The notes: generated by a model not told the origin, from the letters alone. A DNA stretch of 64,000 bases from Flavobacteriales bacterium UBA852 (GCA_002295925.1 DBGO01000013.1:248001-312000); one strand, 5' to 3'; positions 53,564 through 63,543 are shown, counted from the stretch's first letter. Program-made: numbers and translations.

Positions 53564-54442
53564 ATGAAAAAAATAATACTTTCTTTATTGATTTTCGCTT
53601 CATTTACAGGATTTGCGCAGCAAAACCTTGATTTAGAAGCTTGGACTGTAAAACCAAGCGGTTCGGACAGTGCCGATTATTGGCTAAACGCTACAGATGC
53701 CGTGGCTTATGGAGCACCACAAAATTTATTTCAAGAAACAACTTCGGTAGCTCAAGGAACTTCAGCCGCGCATTTAACAACAGTATATTGGGCAATGGGT
53801 TCGATACTGGGCTTAGATACACTTCCCGGCTCTATTGTGCAACAAGTCGCCTATACACAAACACCTGCATCCATTTCGTTTGCCTATAAATCAAATCCAA
53901 TGTCGGGTGATTACAATGTTGTGGCGGCACAATTATCCCATTGGGACAATGTAAACAACACGCAAGTAATAGATGCAGAAGCCGTTTTCACAACCAATAC
54001 GGTGAATAATACGTGGACGCCTCAAGTTGTGAATTTTACTTATTATACAACCGATACGCCTGATACACTAACCCTTGTGGCAACATCAAGTGCCAATATT
54101 CTTTTTGGAGACGGCTCTTTTGGTTATGCAAAAATAGGAAGTGAGTTATGGGTAGACGATATTGCCATTAATTTTACAACGGGTGTAAACAATATACTTT
54201 CGTTGGATGAACTGAAAATTTACCCCAATCCGGTAACATCTTCTTTAAATATTTATAATCCTACCGAAAATCCTTTGAAAATCCAAGTATATGATATTAC
54301 GGGAAAACTATTGATGACAGAAAAACTTTCGCAAGGAAAAAATACAATTCAAGCAGATGATTTTCCAAAGGGCATATACATTTACAAAATTTTGAATTTT
54401 TCCAACAATACAATAAAAACAGGAAAAATAACCAAGCAATAA
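53564..54442 (+). CDS. Type IX secreted protein with a beta-sandwich domain
   Basis: A 292-residue protein starting at MKKIILSL (53564), with signal peptide ending GFAQQ. The N-terminal part begins with NLDLEAWTVKPSG..DYWLNATD and has a jelly-roll look, like carbohydrate-binding modules of Bacteroidota. The last 75 residues form a type A sorting domain: LKIYPNPVTSSLNIYN, IQVYDITGKLL, and GIYIYKI. Earlier in-frame ATGs (53510, 53546) have no signal character. Confidence 0.82.
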   Translation: MKKIILSLLIFASFTGFAQQNLDLEAWTVKPSGSDSADYWLNATDAVAYGAPQNLFQETTSVAQGTSAAHLTTVYWAMGSILGLDTLPGSIVQQVAYTQTPASISFAYKSNPMSGDYNVVAAQLSHWDNVNNTQVIDAEAVFTTNTVNNTWTPQVVNFTYYTTDTPDTLTLVATSSANILFGDGSFGYAKIGSELWVDDIAINFTTGVNNILSLDELKIYPNPVTSSLNIYNPTENPLKIQVYDITGKLLMTEKLSQGKNTIQADDFPKGIYIYKILNFSNNTIKTGKITKQ

Positions 54443-54462
54443 ATTCACTTAAAATCATTAAA

Positions 54463-54498
54463 CCGTTGCAATACCTTATATTTGTAACGGTTTTTTTA
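54463..54498 (+). terminator. Intrinsic terminator after the type IX secreted gene
   Basis: CCGTTGCAA pairs imperfectly with TTGTAACGG around an AT loop, followed by seven T residues. Confidence 0.7.
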
Positions 54499-54523
54499 TG
54501 TTAAATCTTAAAATTATTTGAAT

Positions 54524-55483
54524 ATGAACATTCCAAAAGGTATCCCAACAGTTGATTTGTCCGATTTTTTATCGGGAGATGAAGCGCGTAAACAAAAATT
54601 TGTAAACGAATTGGGAAAAGCATACGAAGAAATAGGCTTTGTAGCAGTCAGAAATCACGGCATTGATGATGCGATGGTAGATAAATTGTATCAAAAAATG
54701 GAAGAATTTTTTGCCCTTCCGGAAGAAGTAAAAAAGAAATATGAGATAGAAGGACTTGGCGGGCAACGCGGATACACTTCTTTTGGAAAAGAGCATGCAA
54801 AGCACCGAAAAGCAGGTGATTTAAAAGAATTTTGGCATTTTGGCCAATATGTAGAAGATGATGACCCGATAAAATCGGAATATCCCGATAATGTTGAGGT
54901 TGAAGAAATTCCTGAATTTAACACTATTGGCAAAGAGGCATACCAAACATTCGAAAATACAGGGCGTCAGATGTTGAGAGCCATTGCTTTGTATTTGGGA
55001 TTGGACGAAAATTATTTCGATGAGCATATTCACAACGGAAACAGTATTTTACGTCCGATACATTATCCGCCAATTGAAAATCCTGACCCCGAAGCAGTTC
55101 GTGCCGGAGAACACGAAGACATTAACTTAATCACTTTGTTGGTAGGTGCAAGTGCCGACGGTTTGGAAGTACTTACAAAACAAAATGAATGGGTGCCTGT
55201 AACTGAAATAGAAGGACACATTGTAGTGAATGTTGGTGATATGTTGCAACGATTAACAAATAATAAATTACGTTCAACTACGCACCGCGTAGTCAATCCG
55301 GCTGACCCGGAGCTAATGAAAAAACCACGCTATTCCGTTCCGTTTTTCTTACATCCACGCTCGGATATGCCTTTAAATTGTTTACCCGAGTGTATTGATG
55401 AAAATAATCCAAAACAATATGAAGACATTACAGCCGGAGAATATTTGAACGAAAGATTGAGAGAAATAGGATTAGTAAAGTAA
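54524..55483 (+). CDS. Isopenicillin-N-synthase-family 2OG/Fe(II) oxygenase
   Basis: A 319-residue oxygenase. The non-haem iron ligands are EHEDIN (His and Asp) and STTHRV (His), with RYSVPFF as the 2-oxoglutarate-binding Arg-x-Ser. The N-terminal domain reads VDLSDFLSGDEARKQKF and YEEIGFVAVRNHGI. The family covers plant ethylene-type and bacterial flavonoid- or amino-acid-type hydroxylases; substrate is unknown. I use the ATG at 54524, two codons after the frame's TTG. Confidence 0.88.
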   Translation: MNIPKGIPTVDLSDFLSGDEARKQKFVNELGKAYEEIGFVAVRNHGIDDAMVDKLYQKMEEFFALPEEVKKKYEIEGLGGQRGYTSFGKEHAKHRKAGDLKEFWHFGQYVEDDDPIKSEYPDNVEVEEIPEFNTIGKEAYQTFENTGRQMLRAIALYLGLDENYFDEHIHNGNSILRPIHYPPIENPDPEAVRAGEHEDINLITLLVGASADGLEVLTKQNEWVPVTEIEGHIVVNVGDMLQRLTNNKLRSTTHRVVNPADPELMKKPRYSVPFFLHPRSDMPLNCLPECIDENNPKQYEDITAGEYLNERLREIGLVK

Positions 55484-55509
55484 TTAATCCCTTTATATTG
55501 CGTTAATTA

Positions 55510-55541
55510 AAGAGTCAAGTCAACAGCTTGGCTCTTTTTTT
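55510..55541 (+). terminator. Intrinsic terminator after the oxygenase gene
   Basis: AAGAGTCAAG pairs with CTTGGCTCTT (one G-T pair) around a 7-base loop and runs into T residues. Confidence 0.8.
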
Positions 55542-55607
55542 AGCTTTTTTGTGTAACATTTTTATTTTTTCACGTTATATTGGCATCGAATAATTAAAGC
55601 ACACATT

Positions 55608-56906
55608 ATGACAAAGTGGTTAAATTCAAAAACGCGGCAACTTAAAGCATCCATGTTTCTGTTGGTAAATATTTTCAGTGTTTTTATAGCAATAGCAAAC
55701 ACAGACAGCACTGCCTCGGTATTGAAAAACGCTCCAAAAGTGTTTGTCGATTGCAATTATTATTGCGATTTGAGTTATATCAAGCAAAATATTACTTGGG
55801 TAAACTATGTAAGAGACCGTAAATTAGCCGATGTGCAAATTATAATGCGTGTCCAAGAAACGGCTTCCGGTGGTAATGAATATCAAATTCAATTTTTAGG
55901 GTTTAATGATTTTAACGGACTGAACTTTACTCTAAACTATATTACCGACCCTACACAAACTGATGCAGAAATTCGTGCCGGATATCTGAAAATAATTCAA
56001 ACCGGACTTTTACCTTTTTTATATAAGTCAAAAGATGTGTTAAGCCTTATAAACATAGATTATTCCGACCCAAATGCTAAGGAAAGCGGAGAACAAGAAG
56101 TAGTAACAGATAAATGGCGAAATTGGGTGGTTGACCTCTCAGCCGGCGGCTGGACAAACGGGCAGTCTTCAACCTCAATGTTTTCCGGCTGGGGAGGTGT
56201 TGATGTTAGAAAAATAGTAAATAAATGGAAATACATTTTTTCATTGGATTTTAATTATAATGAAAATAAATTTAAATTCGGTGAAACAACCGTTTTGTCC
56301 ATACGTCGCTCAAAAAGTGGGTTGGCAAAGGTTGTTTATGCCCTGTCGCCCAAATGGTCTGCAGGTTTAATGATTGATGCTCAAAATTCTACTTATAATA
56401 ATTATATTGTTAATCTTTCTGCATATCCGGCAATAGAGTATAATATTTTTCCATATACTGAATCTTCGAAACACATTGTGCGCATATATTATGGCGTTTC
56501 TCCTATTTATAATCAATATGAAGACACAACCATTTTTAACCAAACAGAAGAGTTTTTAGCACAGCAAAAACTGGGTATGTCGGCAAGATTGGTTAAAAAG
56601 TGGGGCAGTTTAAACTCCTCGGTAATTGCATCAAATTATTTACACAATTTCGATTTAAACAGATTGTCGGTTTATACTTCGCTCAGATGGCGAATATTTA
56701 AAGGATTGTCTTTTAACCTTTCTGGAGAAATATCCTTTATTCGCGACCAAATTAATTTGCCTAAACAAGGAGCAAGCTACGAAGAAGTTTTATTAAGCCA
56801 AAAAGTGTTGGCAACCAATTATTCTTATTGGGCAAATGCAGGTATTAGTTATACTTTTGGTTCAATCTACAACAGTATTGTAAACCCTCGTTTCGGACTC
56901 GATTAA
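55608..56906 (+). CDS. Outer-membrane barrel-like protein of unknown function
   Basis: A 432-residue exported protein: signal peptide about 1-31, then a short domain (KVFVDCNYYCDLSYIKQNI ... YVRDRKLADVQIIM) with a Cys pair, and from about residue 175 alternating strands ending in a C-terminal aromatic-rich stretch, like a 12-stranded outer-membrane barrel. The N-terminal domain is conserved in several Bacteroidota, but no function is known to me. Confidence 0.7.
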   Translation: MTKWLNSKTRQLKASMFLLVNIFSVFIAIANTDSTASVLKNAPKVFVDCNYYCDLSYIKQNITWVNYVRDRKLADVQIIMRVQETASGGNEYQIQFLGFNDFNGLNFTLNYITDPTQTDAEIRAGYLKIIQTGLLPFLYKSKDVLSLINIDYSDPNAKESGEQEVVTDKWRNWVVDLSAGGWTNGQSSTSMFSGWGGVDVRKIVNKWKYIFSLDFNYNENKFKFGETTVLSIRRSKSGLAKVVYALSPKWSAGLMIDAQNSTYNNYIVNLSAYPAIEYNIFPYTESSKHIVRIYYGVSPIYNQYEDTTIFNQTEEFLAQQKLGMSARLVKKWGSLNSSVIASNYLHNFDLNRLSVYTSLRWRIFKGLSFNLSGEISFIRDQINLPKQGASYEEVLLSQKVLATNYSYWANAGISYTFGSIYNSIVNPRFGLD

Positions 56907-57002
56907 AATTAGCAGATAGCAATGCAATAGTTTGTTATAAAAAATACATTCCAATTATTCGATTTTATTTAGTTTTGAATAATAAAATCAATCTTTGGCA
57001 TT

Positions 57003-59525
57003 ATGATAATGAAACGATTCCTTTCTATATTCAGTCTCTTGGCAATACTGTTTTATGCAAATGCACAAATTTACGACCCCGTAAAATGGGATTATACAGC
57101 TAAAAGAATTTCTGATACAGAAGCCGAGTTAATCATTCAGGCAACCATTGAAGAGGGTTGGCATTTATACAGTCAAAATTTAAGTTCGGATGAAGGTCCG
57201 GTAGCTACCGATTTTCAATTCGTGAAAAATGAAAATTACGAACTGATGGGGAAAACCACAGAAGGTAAGCCACACGTTGAATTTGACCCCAACTTTCAAA
57301 TGGATTTGGCCTTTTTTGCCAAAAAAGCAGTGTTTAAACAAAAAATAAAATGTAAAAATCCCGGTGCGTTTGATGTAAAGGGTTCGGTTTATTATATGGT
57401 TTGCGATAACAAAATGTGCTTACCACCCGAAGAAATTTTGTTTACCGTAAAAGTACCGGCTTATTCAGGCGCTGCACAGCGAGCCATTCAGCAAGAAGGT
57501 GCGCCGGATGTTTCTGTTTCCAATACTAATAGTGAACAAGAAAGTATTGATATGGAACAAGCCGGTCAGCCGAAAAGTGATATTACCATTGCGGGAAGTG
57601 CTAATAATGGAATTTTAGAACCCGTAAAATGGGAAACAAAAGTAAAAGCACTGGGGAATAATGAGTTTAAACTGATTGCTACAGCCAAAATAAACGAAGG
57701 TTGGCACGTTTACAGTATGAATTTGCCTCGCGACGACGGACCTGTTGCAACAGAGTTTAAACTATTGGAAACAAAAGGAATTCAACTATTAGGAGAGGTA
57801 AAAGAAGAAGGCGAAATGGAATCGGCTTTCGACCCCAATTTTCAAATGGATTTGAATTATTATTCACAAGCCGTTCAATATATTCAAAAAATAAAAATAG
57901 AAGATAATTCACTCAAAAACATCAAAGCACAAGTGTATTATATGACGTGCGACGATGCTCGGTGTTTGCCGTCCACTACCGAAGAATTGACATTTGAATT
58001 ACCACCTATTGTAGCATCTGCAGGTATTGAAAATAAAAGTAAAAGCGAGGAGCAACAATCTTCGTGGGAAATATTTATTTTCGCATTTTTGGCCGGAATA
58101 GCTGCGTTGGTTACACCTTGTGTTTTCCCAATGATTCCGCTGACGGTTAGTTTCTTTACCAAGCAAAATAAAAATAAAGCCAAAGGACGAATAAACGCCA
58201 TTACTTATACCTTGTTTATTATTGGTGTATATGTGTTGTTGAGTTTGCCGTTTCATATTTTTGACAGTCTCGACCCCGGCATCTTAAACAATATTTCTAC
58301 CAATGTGTATTTAAATGTATTTTTCTTCATCATATTTGTCATTTTTGCCATGAGCTTTTTGGGAGCGTTTGAAATTACCCTGCCCAATTCATGGATAAAT
58401 AAAGCCGATTCGGCATCTAACAAAGGCGGAATGATAGGCATTTTCTTTATGGCTCTTACATTGGTATTGGTGTCATTTAGCTGCACGGGTCCGGTTTTGG
58501 GAGCTTTGTTGGGTGGAACTTTATCTACCGGAGGAGGTGCAAAGGCTCTTACCATAGGCATGGCAGGATTTGGCTTTGGTTTGGGACTACCCTTTGGTTT
58601 GTTTGCTTTATTCCCTTCTTGGTTGAATGCTTTGCCAAAATCAGGCGGATGGCTAAACAGAGTAAAAGTGGTGTTGGGATTTTTAGAATTAGCCATGGCA
58701 TTTAAATTTTTATCCAATGCCGATTTGGTTTTGCAAGCCGGATTGTTAAAGCGTGAAATATTCCTTGCTATTTGGATAGCTATTTTCTTGTTGATGTCAC
58801 TTTACTTGTTGGGTGTTTTCCGTATGGCGCACGACTCGATAACCGAGAGTCTTACCATTACACGATTGATGTTTGCAACAGTATCTTTAATTTTTACCAT
58901 TTACCTGTTGCCCGGCTTGTGGGGTGCACCGCTAAAACTCATCAGCGGATTTCCGCCGCCCATGTTTTACAGTGAATTTCCCAATGGCTCATTCCAAACA
59001 AGTCAAGTGGTCAATCATGTTAAAAGTGCAGTAGGAGAAGAGGATATTCCCGAAGGTGTTGAGCCTGAACATTGCCCTCATAATTTACCTTGTTTTCACG
59101 ATTATGATAAAGCATTGGCTTATGCCAAAAAGGTGAAAAAACCGTTAATGATTGATTTTACCGGTTGGGCTTGTGTGAATTGTCGACGTATGGAAGAGCA
59201 AGTATGGGCAGACCCTCGTGTTTTACAACGCTTGCGCGATGATGTTGTATTGGTGTCGTTATATGTAGATGAAAAATTGGAATTACCTGAATCGGAGCAA
59301 ATAGAAGTGCAGTTGGGCTCTAAAGTCAAAAAACTCAAAACCGTAGGAGATAAGTGGGCTTATTTTCAAGTATCGCGTTACAAAACCAACTCGCAACCGT
59401 ATTATGTAATTGTAGATAACGAAGAAAATATGTTGGCTGAACCTACCGGCTACGACCCTGATATTGAGAAATTTATTCGTTGGCTTGATGAAGCAAAAAA
59501 TAAATTTGAATCAGGTCAAAAATAA
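57003..59525 (+). CDS. dsbD: DsbD-like thiol:disulfide interchange protein
   Basis: An 840-residue protein that moves electrons across the inner membrane. A signal peptide is followed by two similar DsbD N-terminal (alpha) domains (about 22-160 and 200-340). The core from about 355 holds the cytochrome-c-biogenesis-like membrane region (AFLAGIAALVTPCVFPMIPL ... SFSCTGPVLG), with its two redox cysteines. A C-terminal thioredoxin domain carries WACVNC (Cys724, Cys727). The start at 57003 is used; MKRFLSI at 57009 is equally likely. Confidence 0.93.
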   Translation: MIMKRFLSIFSLLAILFYANAQIYDPVKWDYTAKRISDTEAELIIQATIEEGWHLYSQNLSSDEGPVATDFQFVKNENYELMGKTTEGKPHVEFDPNFQMDLAFFAKKAVFKQKIKCKNPGAFDVKGSVYYMVCDNKMCLPPEEILFTVKVPAYSGAAQRAIQQEGAPDVSVSNTNSEQESIDMEQAGQPKSDITIAGSANNGILEPVKWETKVKALGNNEFKLIATAKINEGWHVYSMNLPRDDGPVATEFKLLETKGIQLLGEVKEEGEMESAFDPNFQMDLNYYSQAVQYIQKIKIEDNSLKNIKAQVYYMTCDDARCLPSTTEELTFELPPIVASAGIENKSKSEEQQSSWEIFIFAFLAGIAALVTPCVFPMIPLTVSFFTKQNKNKAKGRINAITYTLFIIGVYVLLSLPFHIFDSLDPGILNNISTNVYLNVFFFIIFVIFAMSFLGAFEITLPNSWINKADSASNKGGMIGIFFMALTLVLVSFSCTGPVLGALLGGTLSTGGGAKALTIGMAGFGFGLGLPFGLFALFPSWLNALPKSGGWLNRVKVVLGFLELAMAFKFLSNADLVLQAGLLKREIFLAIWIAIFLLMSLYLLGVFRMAHDSITESLTITRLMFATVSLIFTIYLLPGLWGAPLKLISGFPPPMFYSEFPNGSFQTSQVVNHVKSAVGEEDIPEGVEPEHCPHNLPCFHDYDKALAYAKKVKKPLMIDFTGWACVNCRRMEEQVWADPRVLQRLRDDVVLVSLYVDEKLELPESEQIEVQLGSKVKKLKTVGDKWAYFQVSRYKTNSQPYYVIVDNEENMLAEPTGYDPDIEKFIRWLDEAKNKFESGQK

Positions 59526-59553
59526 GGTTCAAAAACGTTTTTCTGAGTAAAAG

Positions 59554-59611
59554 ATTCTAAACGAATAAACTATTTCGTGTAACTTTACACATTAACCGAT
59601 TCGTTTAGAAT
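59554..59611. promoter_or_regulatory. Nested inverted repeats over the histidine kinase start
   Basis: A 13-bp perfect inverted repeat, ATTCTAAACGAAT (59554-59566) and its complement (59599-59611), spans a 32-base centre. The right arm ends on the first two bases of the kinase ATG. Inside lies a second palindrome, GTGTAA-CT-TTACAC (59577-59590), containing TAACTTTA, one base from a -7 box. It may be an operator, an RNA structure that hides the start, or both. Confidence 0.5.
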
Positions 59612-60665
59612 GAAAAACATTACACCCAAACAACTGGCGGTTCGCATTGCCTTTGCTGTAGCGGCTTCAATTGCTGCTTTAGTAATGGTGTGGCAGTTTA
59701 TACCGTTTCAAAACAGTGTATTGAAGATTATCTCGGTTTTCATTGTCAGTTTTGCGGCATCTTACTACTTTTTTCTTCTCGCCCTCGAAAAATTTATCTA
59801 CCGGAAAATAAAACTCATTTATAAAACCATTCACAACCTGAAATTGCGAAAAAACGAAAAGACAAATCTTATTGATTTGGATAAAGATATTTTAAACGAA
59901 GTTCGGCAAGATGTATTGGAGTGGGATAAGAAGAATAAAGAAGAGATTGAGCGATTAAAAGATATGGAAGATTATCGCCGGCAATTTGTCGGCAATGTGG
60001 CGCACGAACTTAAAACGCCAATTTTCAGCATTCAAGGTTATTTACTCACTTTGCTTGAAGGAGGGCTGGAAGACCCCGAAATAAACCGCAAATTTTTGGA
60101 AAAAGCCGAAAAAAGTGTCGAGCGAATGATACATCTTATTCAAGATTTGGATGAAATTACCCAAATAGAAGCCGGTAAAATCACAATGAATATAAAACCC
60201 ATAAATATTGTGGATTTAGCCAAAGATGCCGTCCAGCAATTGGAGCATTATGCCAAGAAAAAGAAAATTAAACTGATTATTGACGAGAAAGAAATAAACA
60301 AACCCATTTGGGTAGAAGGAGATTACGACAGGTTAATGCAAGTATTTATAAATTTAATTGACAATTCGCTTAACTACGGAAAAGAAGGAGGAACAACCAA
60401 AATAAAATTCTATGATATGGATGAAAATATTTTGGTAGAAATAAGCGATAACGGAATAGGTATTGAAAAAGAGCATTTACCTCATATCTTTGAAAGATTT
60501 TACCGCACAGATAAAAGCCGCGCACGAAAAAGCGGAGGAACCGGTTTGGGCTTGGCAATAGTAAAGCACATTATCGAAGCACATAATCAAACCATAAATG
60601 TTCGCAGTTCGCCCGATGTAGGCACAACCTTTTCGTTTACACTCAAAAAAGCCAAAAAGCATTAA
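59610..60665 (+). CDS. PhoR-like sensor histidine kinase, orphan
   Basis: A 351-residue two-helix membrane kinase (segments about 11-31 and 38-59), a HAMP-like linker, then the H-box FVGNVAHELKTP (His132), the N-box VFINLIDNSLNYG, the DNGIGIEKEH and GTGLGLAIVKH ATP-binding motifs. There is little or no periplasmic sensor. It lacks an adjacent response regulator in the window. The start codon sits in an inverted repeat described separately. It abuts a glycosyltransferase gene by 2 bases. Confidence 0.9.
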   Translation: MKNITPKQLAVRIAFAVAASIAALVMVWQFIPFQNSVLKIISVFIVSFAASYYFFLLALEKFIYRKIKLIYKTIHNLKLRKNEKTNLIDLDKDILNEVRQDVLEWDKKNKEEIERLKDMEDYRRQFVGNVAHELKTPIFSIQGYLLTLLEGGLEDPEINRKFLEKAEKSVERMIHLIQDLDEITQIEAGKITMNIKPINIVDLAKDAVQQLEHYAKKKKIKLIIDEKEINKPIWVEGDYDRLMQVFINLIDNSLNYGKEGGTTKIKFYDMDENILVEISDNGIGIEKEHLPHIFERFYRTDKSRARKSGGTGLGLAIVKHIIEAHNQTINVRSSPDVGTTFSFTLKKAKKH

Positions 60666-60667
60666 CT

Positions 60668-61435
60668 ATGTCCACAAAGTTATCGGCAGTTATTATTACT
60701 TTCAATGAAGAAAAAAACATTCAGCGCTGTATAGAGGCAGCATTGCCGGTAGCCGACGAAATTATTATTGTTGATTCATTCTCTACCGATAACACCCCCG
60801 AAATAGTAAAAAAATATCCGCAAGTAAAATTTATTCAACACCAATGGCAAGGATACAGTAAAACAAAAAATTTTGCCAACAAACAAGCTTCAAACCCTTA
60901 TATTTTATCGCTCGATGCGGATGAATTTATATCAGAAGAATTGAAAGAAAGTATTTTGAAAGAAAAAGAAAAAGGTTTGGAAGGCACGTATTCATTCAAC
61001 AGGTTGACCAATTATTGTGGAACATTTGTAAAACATTGCGGCTGGTATCCGGATGCAAAAATCAGGATATTCCCAAAAGAAAAAGCCCTATGGGAAGGCG
61101 ACTTTGTGCACGAAACCTTACGTATTACCGACGCTTCCTTAACCAACAAACATCTAAAAGGCGATTTGTTGCATTATTCTTATTATACAATAGAAGAACA
61201 TTTGCAAAGAATAGAGAAATACTCCGATTTACATGCGCAAAAACTTAAAAACGAAGGCAAACAACCTTCCGTAATAAAAGAAATAGCAAGTCCTGCGGCA
61301 AAATTTATAAAAACATATATTATGCAATTGGGTTTTTTAGATGGAAAAGCGGGTTGGCATATTTCCCGCCTTTCGGCAAAAGCTGTATATTTAAAGTATC
61401 GAAAATTAAGAAAATTGTCGGGTAATGAAATTTAA
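60668..61435 (+). CDS. Family 2 glycosyltransferase, WaaE/KdtX-like
   Basis: A 255-residue GT-A enzyme: AVIITFNEEKNIQRC, IIVDSFSTDNTPEI, LSLDADEFISEEL (metal-binding DxD-type) and FVHETL. This branch is that of WaaE-like glucosyltransferases that modify the LPS core. It overlaps the following GT9 gene by 11 bases, so the two probably act on the same core. Confidence 0.88.
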   Translation: MSTKLSAVIITFNEEKNIQRCIEAALPVADEIIIVDSFSTDNTPEIVKKYPQVKFIQHQWQGYSKTKNFANKQASNPYILSLDADEFISEELKESILKEKEKGLEGTYSFNRLTNYCGTFVKHCGWYPDAKIRIFPKEKALWEGDFVHETLRITDASLTNKHLKGDLLHYSYYTIEEHLQRIEKYSDLHAQKLKNEGKQPSVIKEIASPAAKFIKTYIMQLGFLDGKAGWHISRLSAKAVYLKYRKLRKLSGNEI

Positions 61436-62438
61436 CCACATAGCCGTTTGCCGTACCGACAGCATTGGAGATGTTGTGCTTACGCTTCCAATGTTGCATA
61501 CCATCAGAGAACAATATCCCGAAGCAAAAATTTCTTTCATCGGGCGAACCTATACAAAACCCGTTATAGAAATAAATAAAAATATCAACCGGTTTATCAA
61601 TTGGGATGATGTAGCAGATAAAACCAAAAAAGAACAAGCCGAATTTTTAAAAGCGCAAGAAATTGATGCGTTGATTTTCGCTTTTCCCGACAAAACTGTT
61701 GTAAAAGCCGCTTTTTGGGCAAATATAAAGTTTCGCATTGCTACATTCGGACGCATGCATACTTTGCTGTATTGCAATAAAAAGGTCATTTTTTCCCGCA
61801 AAAATTCCAACCTGCACGAATCGCAATTAAATTTTAACTTACTCGCACCGTTGGGAATTGATAAAATTCCTTCGTTAGAAAAAATAAAAACCTATTACGA
61901 TTTAGATGCGCCAAAGGCAAAGTTGCCTCAAGAAATCAGTGATATACTTGCAAAGAGTTCCAAAAACATTATTTTACACCCAAAATCGCAGGGAAGTGCT
62001 GTAGAATGGAGTGAAGACAACTTCTTGCAATTGGCAAAAATGCTCGCGGCAAAAGGATATACCGTTTGGTTTACCGGAACTGAAAAAGAAGGTAAGCTTG
62101 TTCCAAAATTGGCGCAAATTAAAGCCGAAAATATTATTCCGTTGTTTGGTCAGATGTCGCTTCAAGAGTTTATCCGATTTATTTCGCAAACCGACGGTTT
62201 GGTTGCTGCCAGCACCGGACCATTACATATAGCAGCTGCAATGGGCAAAATAGCTGTTGGCTTGTTTTCACCCCGCCGTCCCATCCATCCCGGAAGGTGG
62301 CAACCGGTGGGCGAAAATGCAACGGTTTTGGTAAGTGCTCAACTTTGCGAAGGGTGTAAAAAAGGTGGCGAATGCACCTGTATGCAAAACATTACGCCCG
62401 AACAAGTGCTGGAAGCGGTTTTGTGTTTTAATGAATGA
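61425..62438 (+). CDS. Family 9 glycosyltransferase (heptosyltransferase-like)
   Basis: A 337-residue GT-B enzyme with CRTDSIGDVVLTLPML at the N-terminus, ILHPKSQGSAVEWSEDNF in the middle and the sugar-nucleotide site AASTGPLHIAAAMG near 265. A C-terminal cysteine cluster (CEGCKKGGECTC) is unusual but seen in relatives. ADP-heptose would come from RfaE2 at 19 kb; the acceptor is likely the inner LPS core. Confidence 0.9.
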   Translation: MKFNHIAVCRTDSIGDVVLTLPMLHTIREQYPEAKISFIGRTYTKPVIEINKNINRFINWDDVADKTKKEQAEFLKAQEIDALIFAFPDKTVVKAAFWANIKFRIATFGRMHTLLYCNKKVIFSRKNSNLHESQLNFNLLAPLGIDKIPSLEKIKTYYDLDAPKAKLPQEISDILAKSSKNIILHPKSQGSAVEWSEDNFLQLAKMLAAKGYTVWFTGTEKEGKLVPKLAQIKAENIIPLFGQMSLQEFIRFISQTDGLVAASTGPLHIAAAMGKIAVGLFSPRRPIHPGRWQPVGENATVLVSAQLCEGCKKGGECTCMQNITPEQVLEAVLCFNE

Positions 62439-62441
62439 AGT

Positions 62442-63404
62442 CTATTTCAATAGCTTAGCCATTTCTTTGGCAAAATAAGTAATAATAATATCGGCACCGG
62501 CGCGTTTCATCGACAATAAACTTTCATACATTACTTTTTCGCCGTCAATCCAACCTTTTTGAGCCGCCGCTTTAATCATACTGTACTCACCGCTAACATT
62601 ATACGCCGCAACAGGCAAGTCGGTATTTTGTCTGATGTCGCTGATAATATCCAAATAAGATAATGCCGGTTTTACCATTACAATGTCCACACCTTCCTCA
62701 ACATCCAATAAAACTTCTTTGAGGGCTTCACGACGGTTTGCCGGGTCCATTTGATACGTTCTGCGGTCGCCAAATTCGGGAGTAGAATCGGCAGCATCTC
62801 TAAAAGGTCCGTAAAATGCCGAAGCATATTTTGCCGAATAACCCATAACGGGAACGTGATCAAACCCGTTGTTATCCAGCGCTTCTCTAATACTTCCTAC
62901 CACACCGTCCATCATTCCCGAAGGAGCAACCATATCGGCGCCGGCTTTGGCGTGAGAAATTACTTGTTTTTGCGTGTTGGTCAAAGTACTGTCATTATCC
63001 ACATCGTGGTGATGCAATACGCCGCAGTGTCCGTGAGCAGTATATTCGCAAAAGCAAACATCTGTAATAACATACAACTGAGGATAGTTCTTTTTAATAA
63101 AGCGTATGGCTTGCTGAATTATACCTTCGTCGTTCCATGTTTCGCTGCCTATATCATCTTTTTTCTTCGGAATACCGAATAACAAAACCGCTTTGATTCC
63201 CAATTGAACCACTTCGTCCAATTCTTTGGAAATCTTATCCAACGAATAACGGAAAATTCCCGGCATACTGCTTATTTCGGTACAAATGTTAGTTCCTTCT
63301 TCTATAAACAAGGGGTAAATAAAATCATTAACCGTTAAAATATTTTCTTGAACCAAAGCTCTTATGTTGGCATTTGAACGTAATCTTCTGGGTCTGAACA
63401 GCAT
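62442..63404 (-). CDS. hemB: Porphobilinogen synthase
   Basis: A 320-residue enzyme joining two 5-aminolevulinate molecules in haem synthesis. DVCFCEYTAHGHCG holds the zinc-binding cysteines, MGYSAKYASAFYGPFRDA the first Schiff-base Lys, and MVKPALSYLD the second. Normal length. It converges with the GT9 gene three bases apart. Confidence 0.97.
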   Translation of the reverse strand: MLFRPRRLRSNANIRALVQENILTVNDFIYPLFIEEGTNICTEISSMPGIFRYSLDKISKELDEVVQLGIKAVLLFGIPKKKDDIGSETWNDEGIIQQAIRFIKKNYPQLYVITDVCFCEYTAHGHCGVLHHHDVDNDSTLTNTQKQVISHAKAGADMVAPSGMMDGVVGSIREALDNNGFDHVPVMGYSAKYASAFYGPFRDAADSTPEFGDRRTYQMDPANRREALKEVLLDVEEGVDIVMVKPALSYLDIISDIRQNTDLPVAAYNVSGEYSMIKAAAQKGWIDGEKVMYESLLSMKRAGADIIITYFAKEMAKLLK

Positions 63405-63543
63405 AATTAAGTGAATTTTAAACCTCTAAATTATTCAATTTTTTTGGCTGAATAGAAAATTATCCGGAATATAGTTTGAGTTATAAATAATAATTTGTAA
63501 TTTAGATATAAAATTGTACTTTACAAGTAAAAACAATAGGGTT

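Noticed and set aside
54477..54484. TATATTTG as a promoter of the oxygenase gene
   Set aside because: It lies in the loop of the terminator of the previous gene and has no -33 box at a suitable distance.
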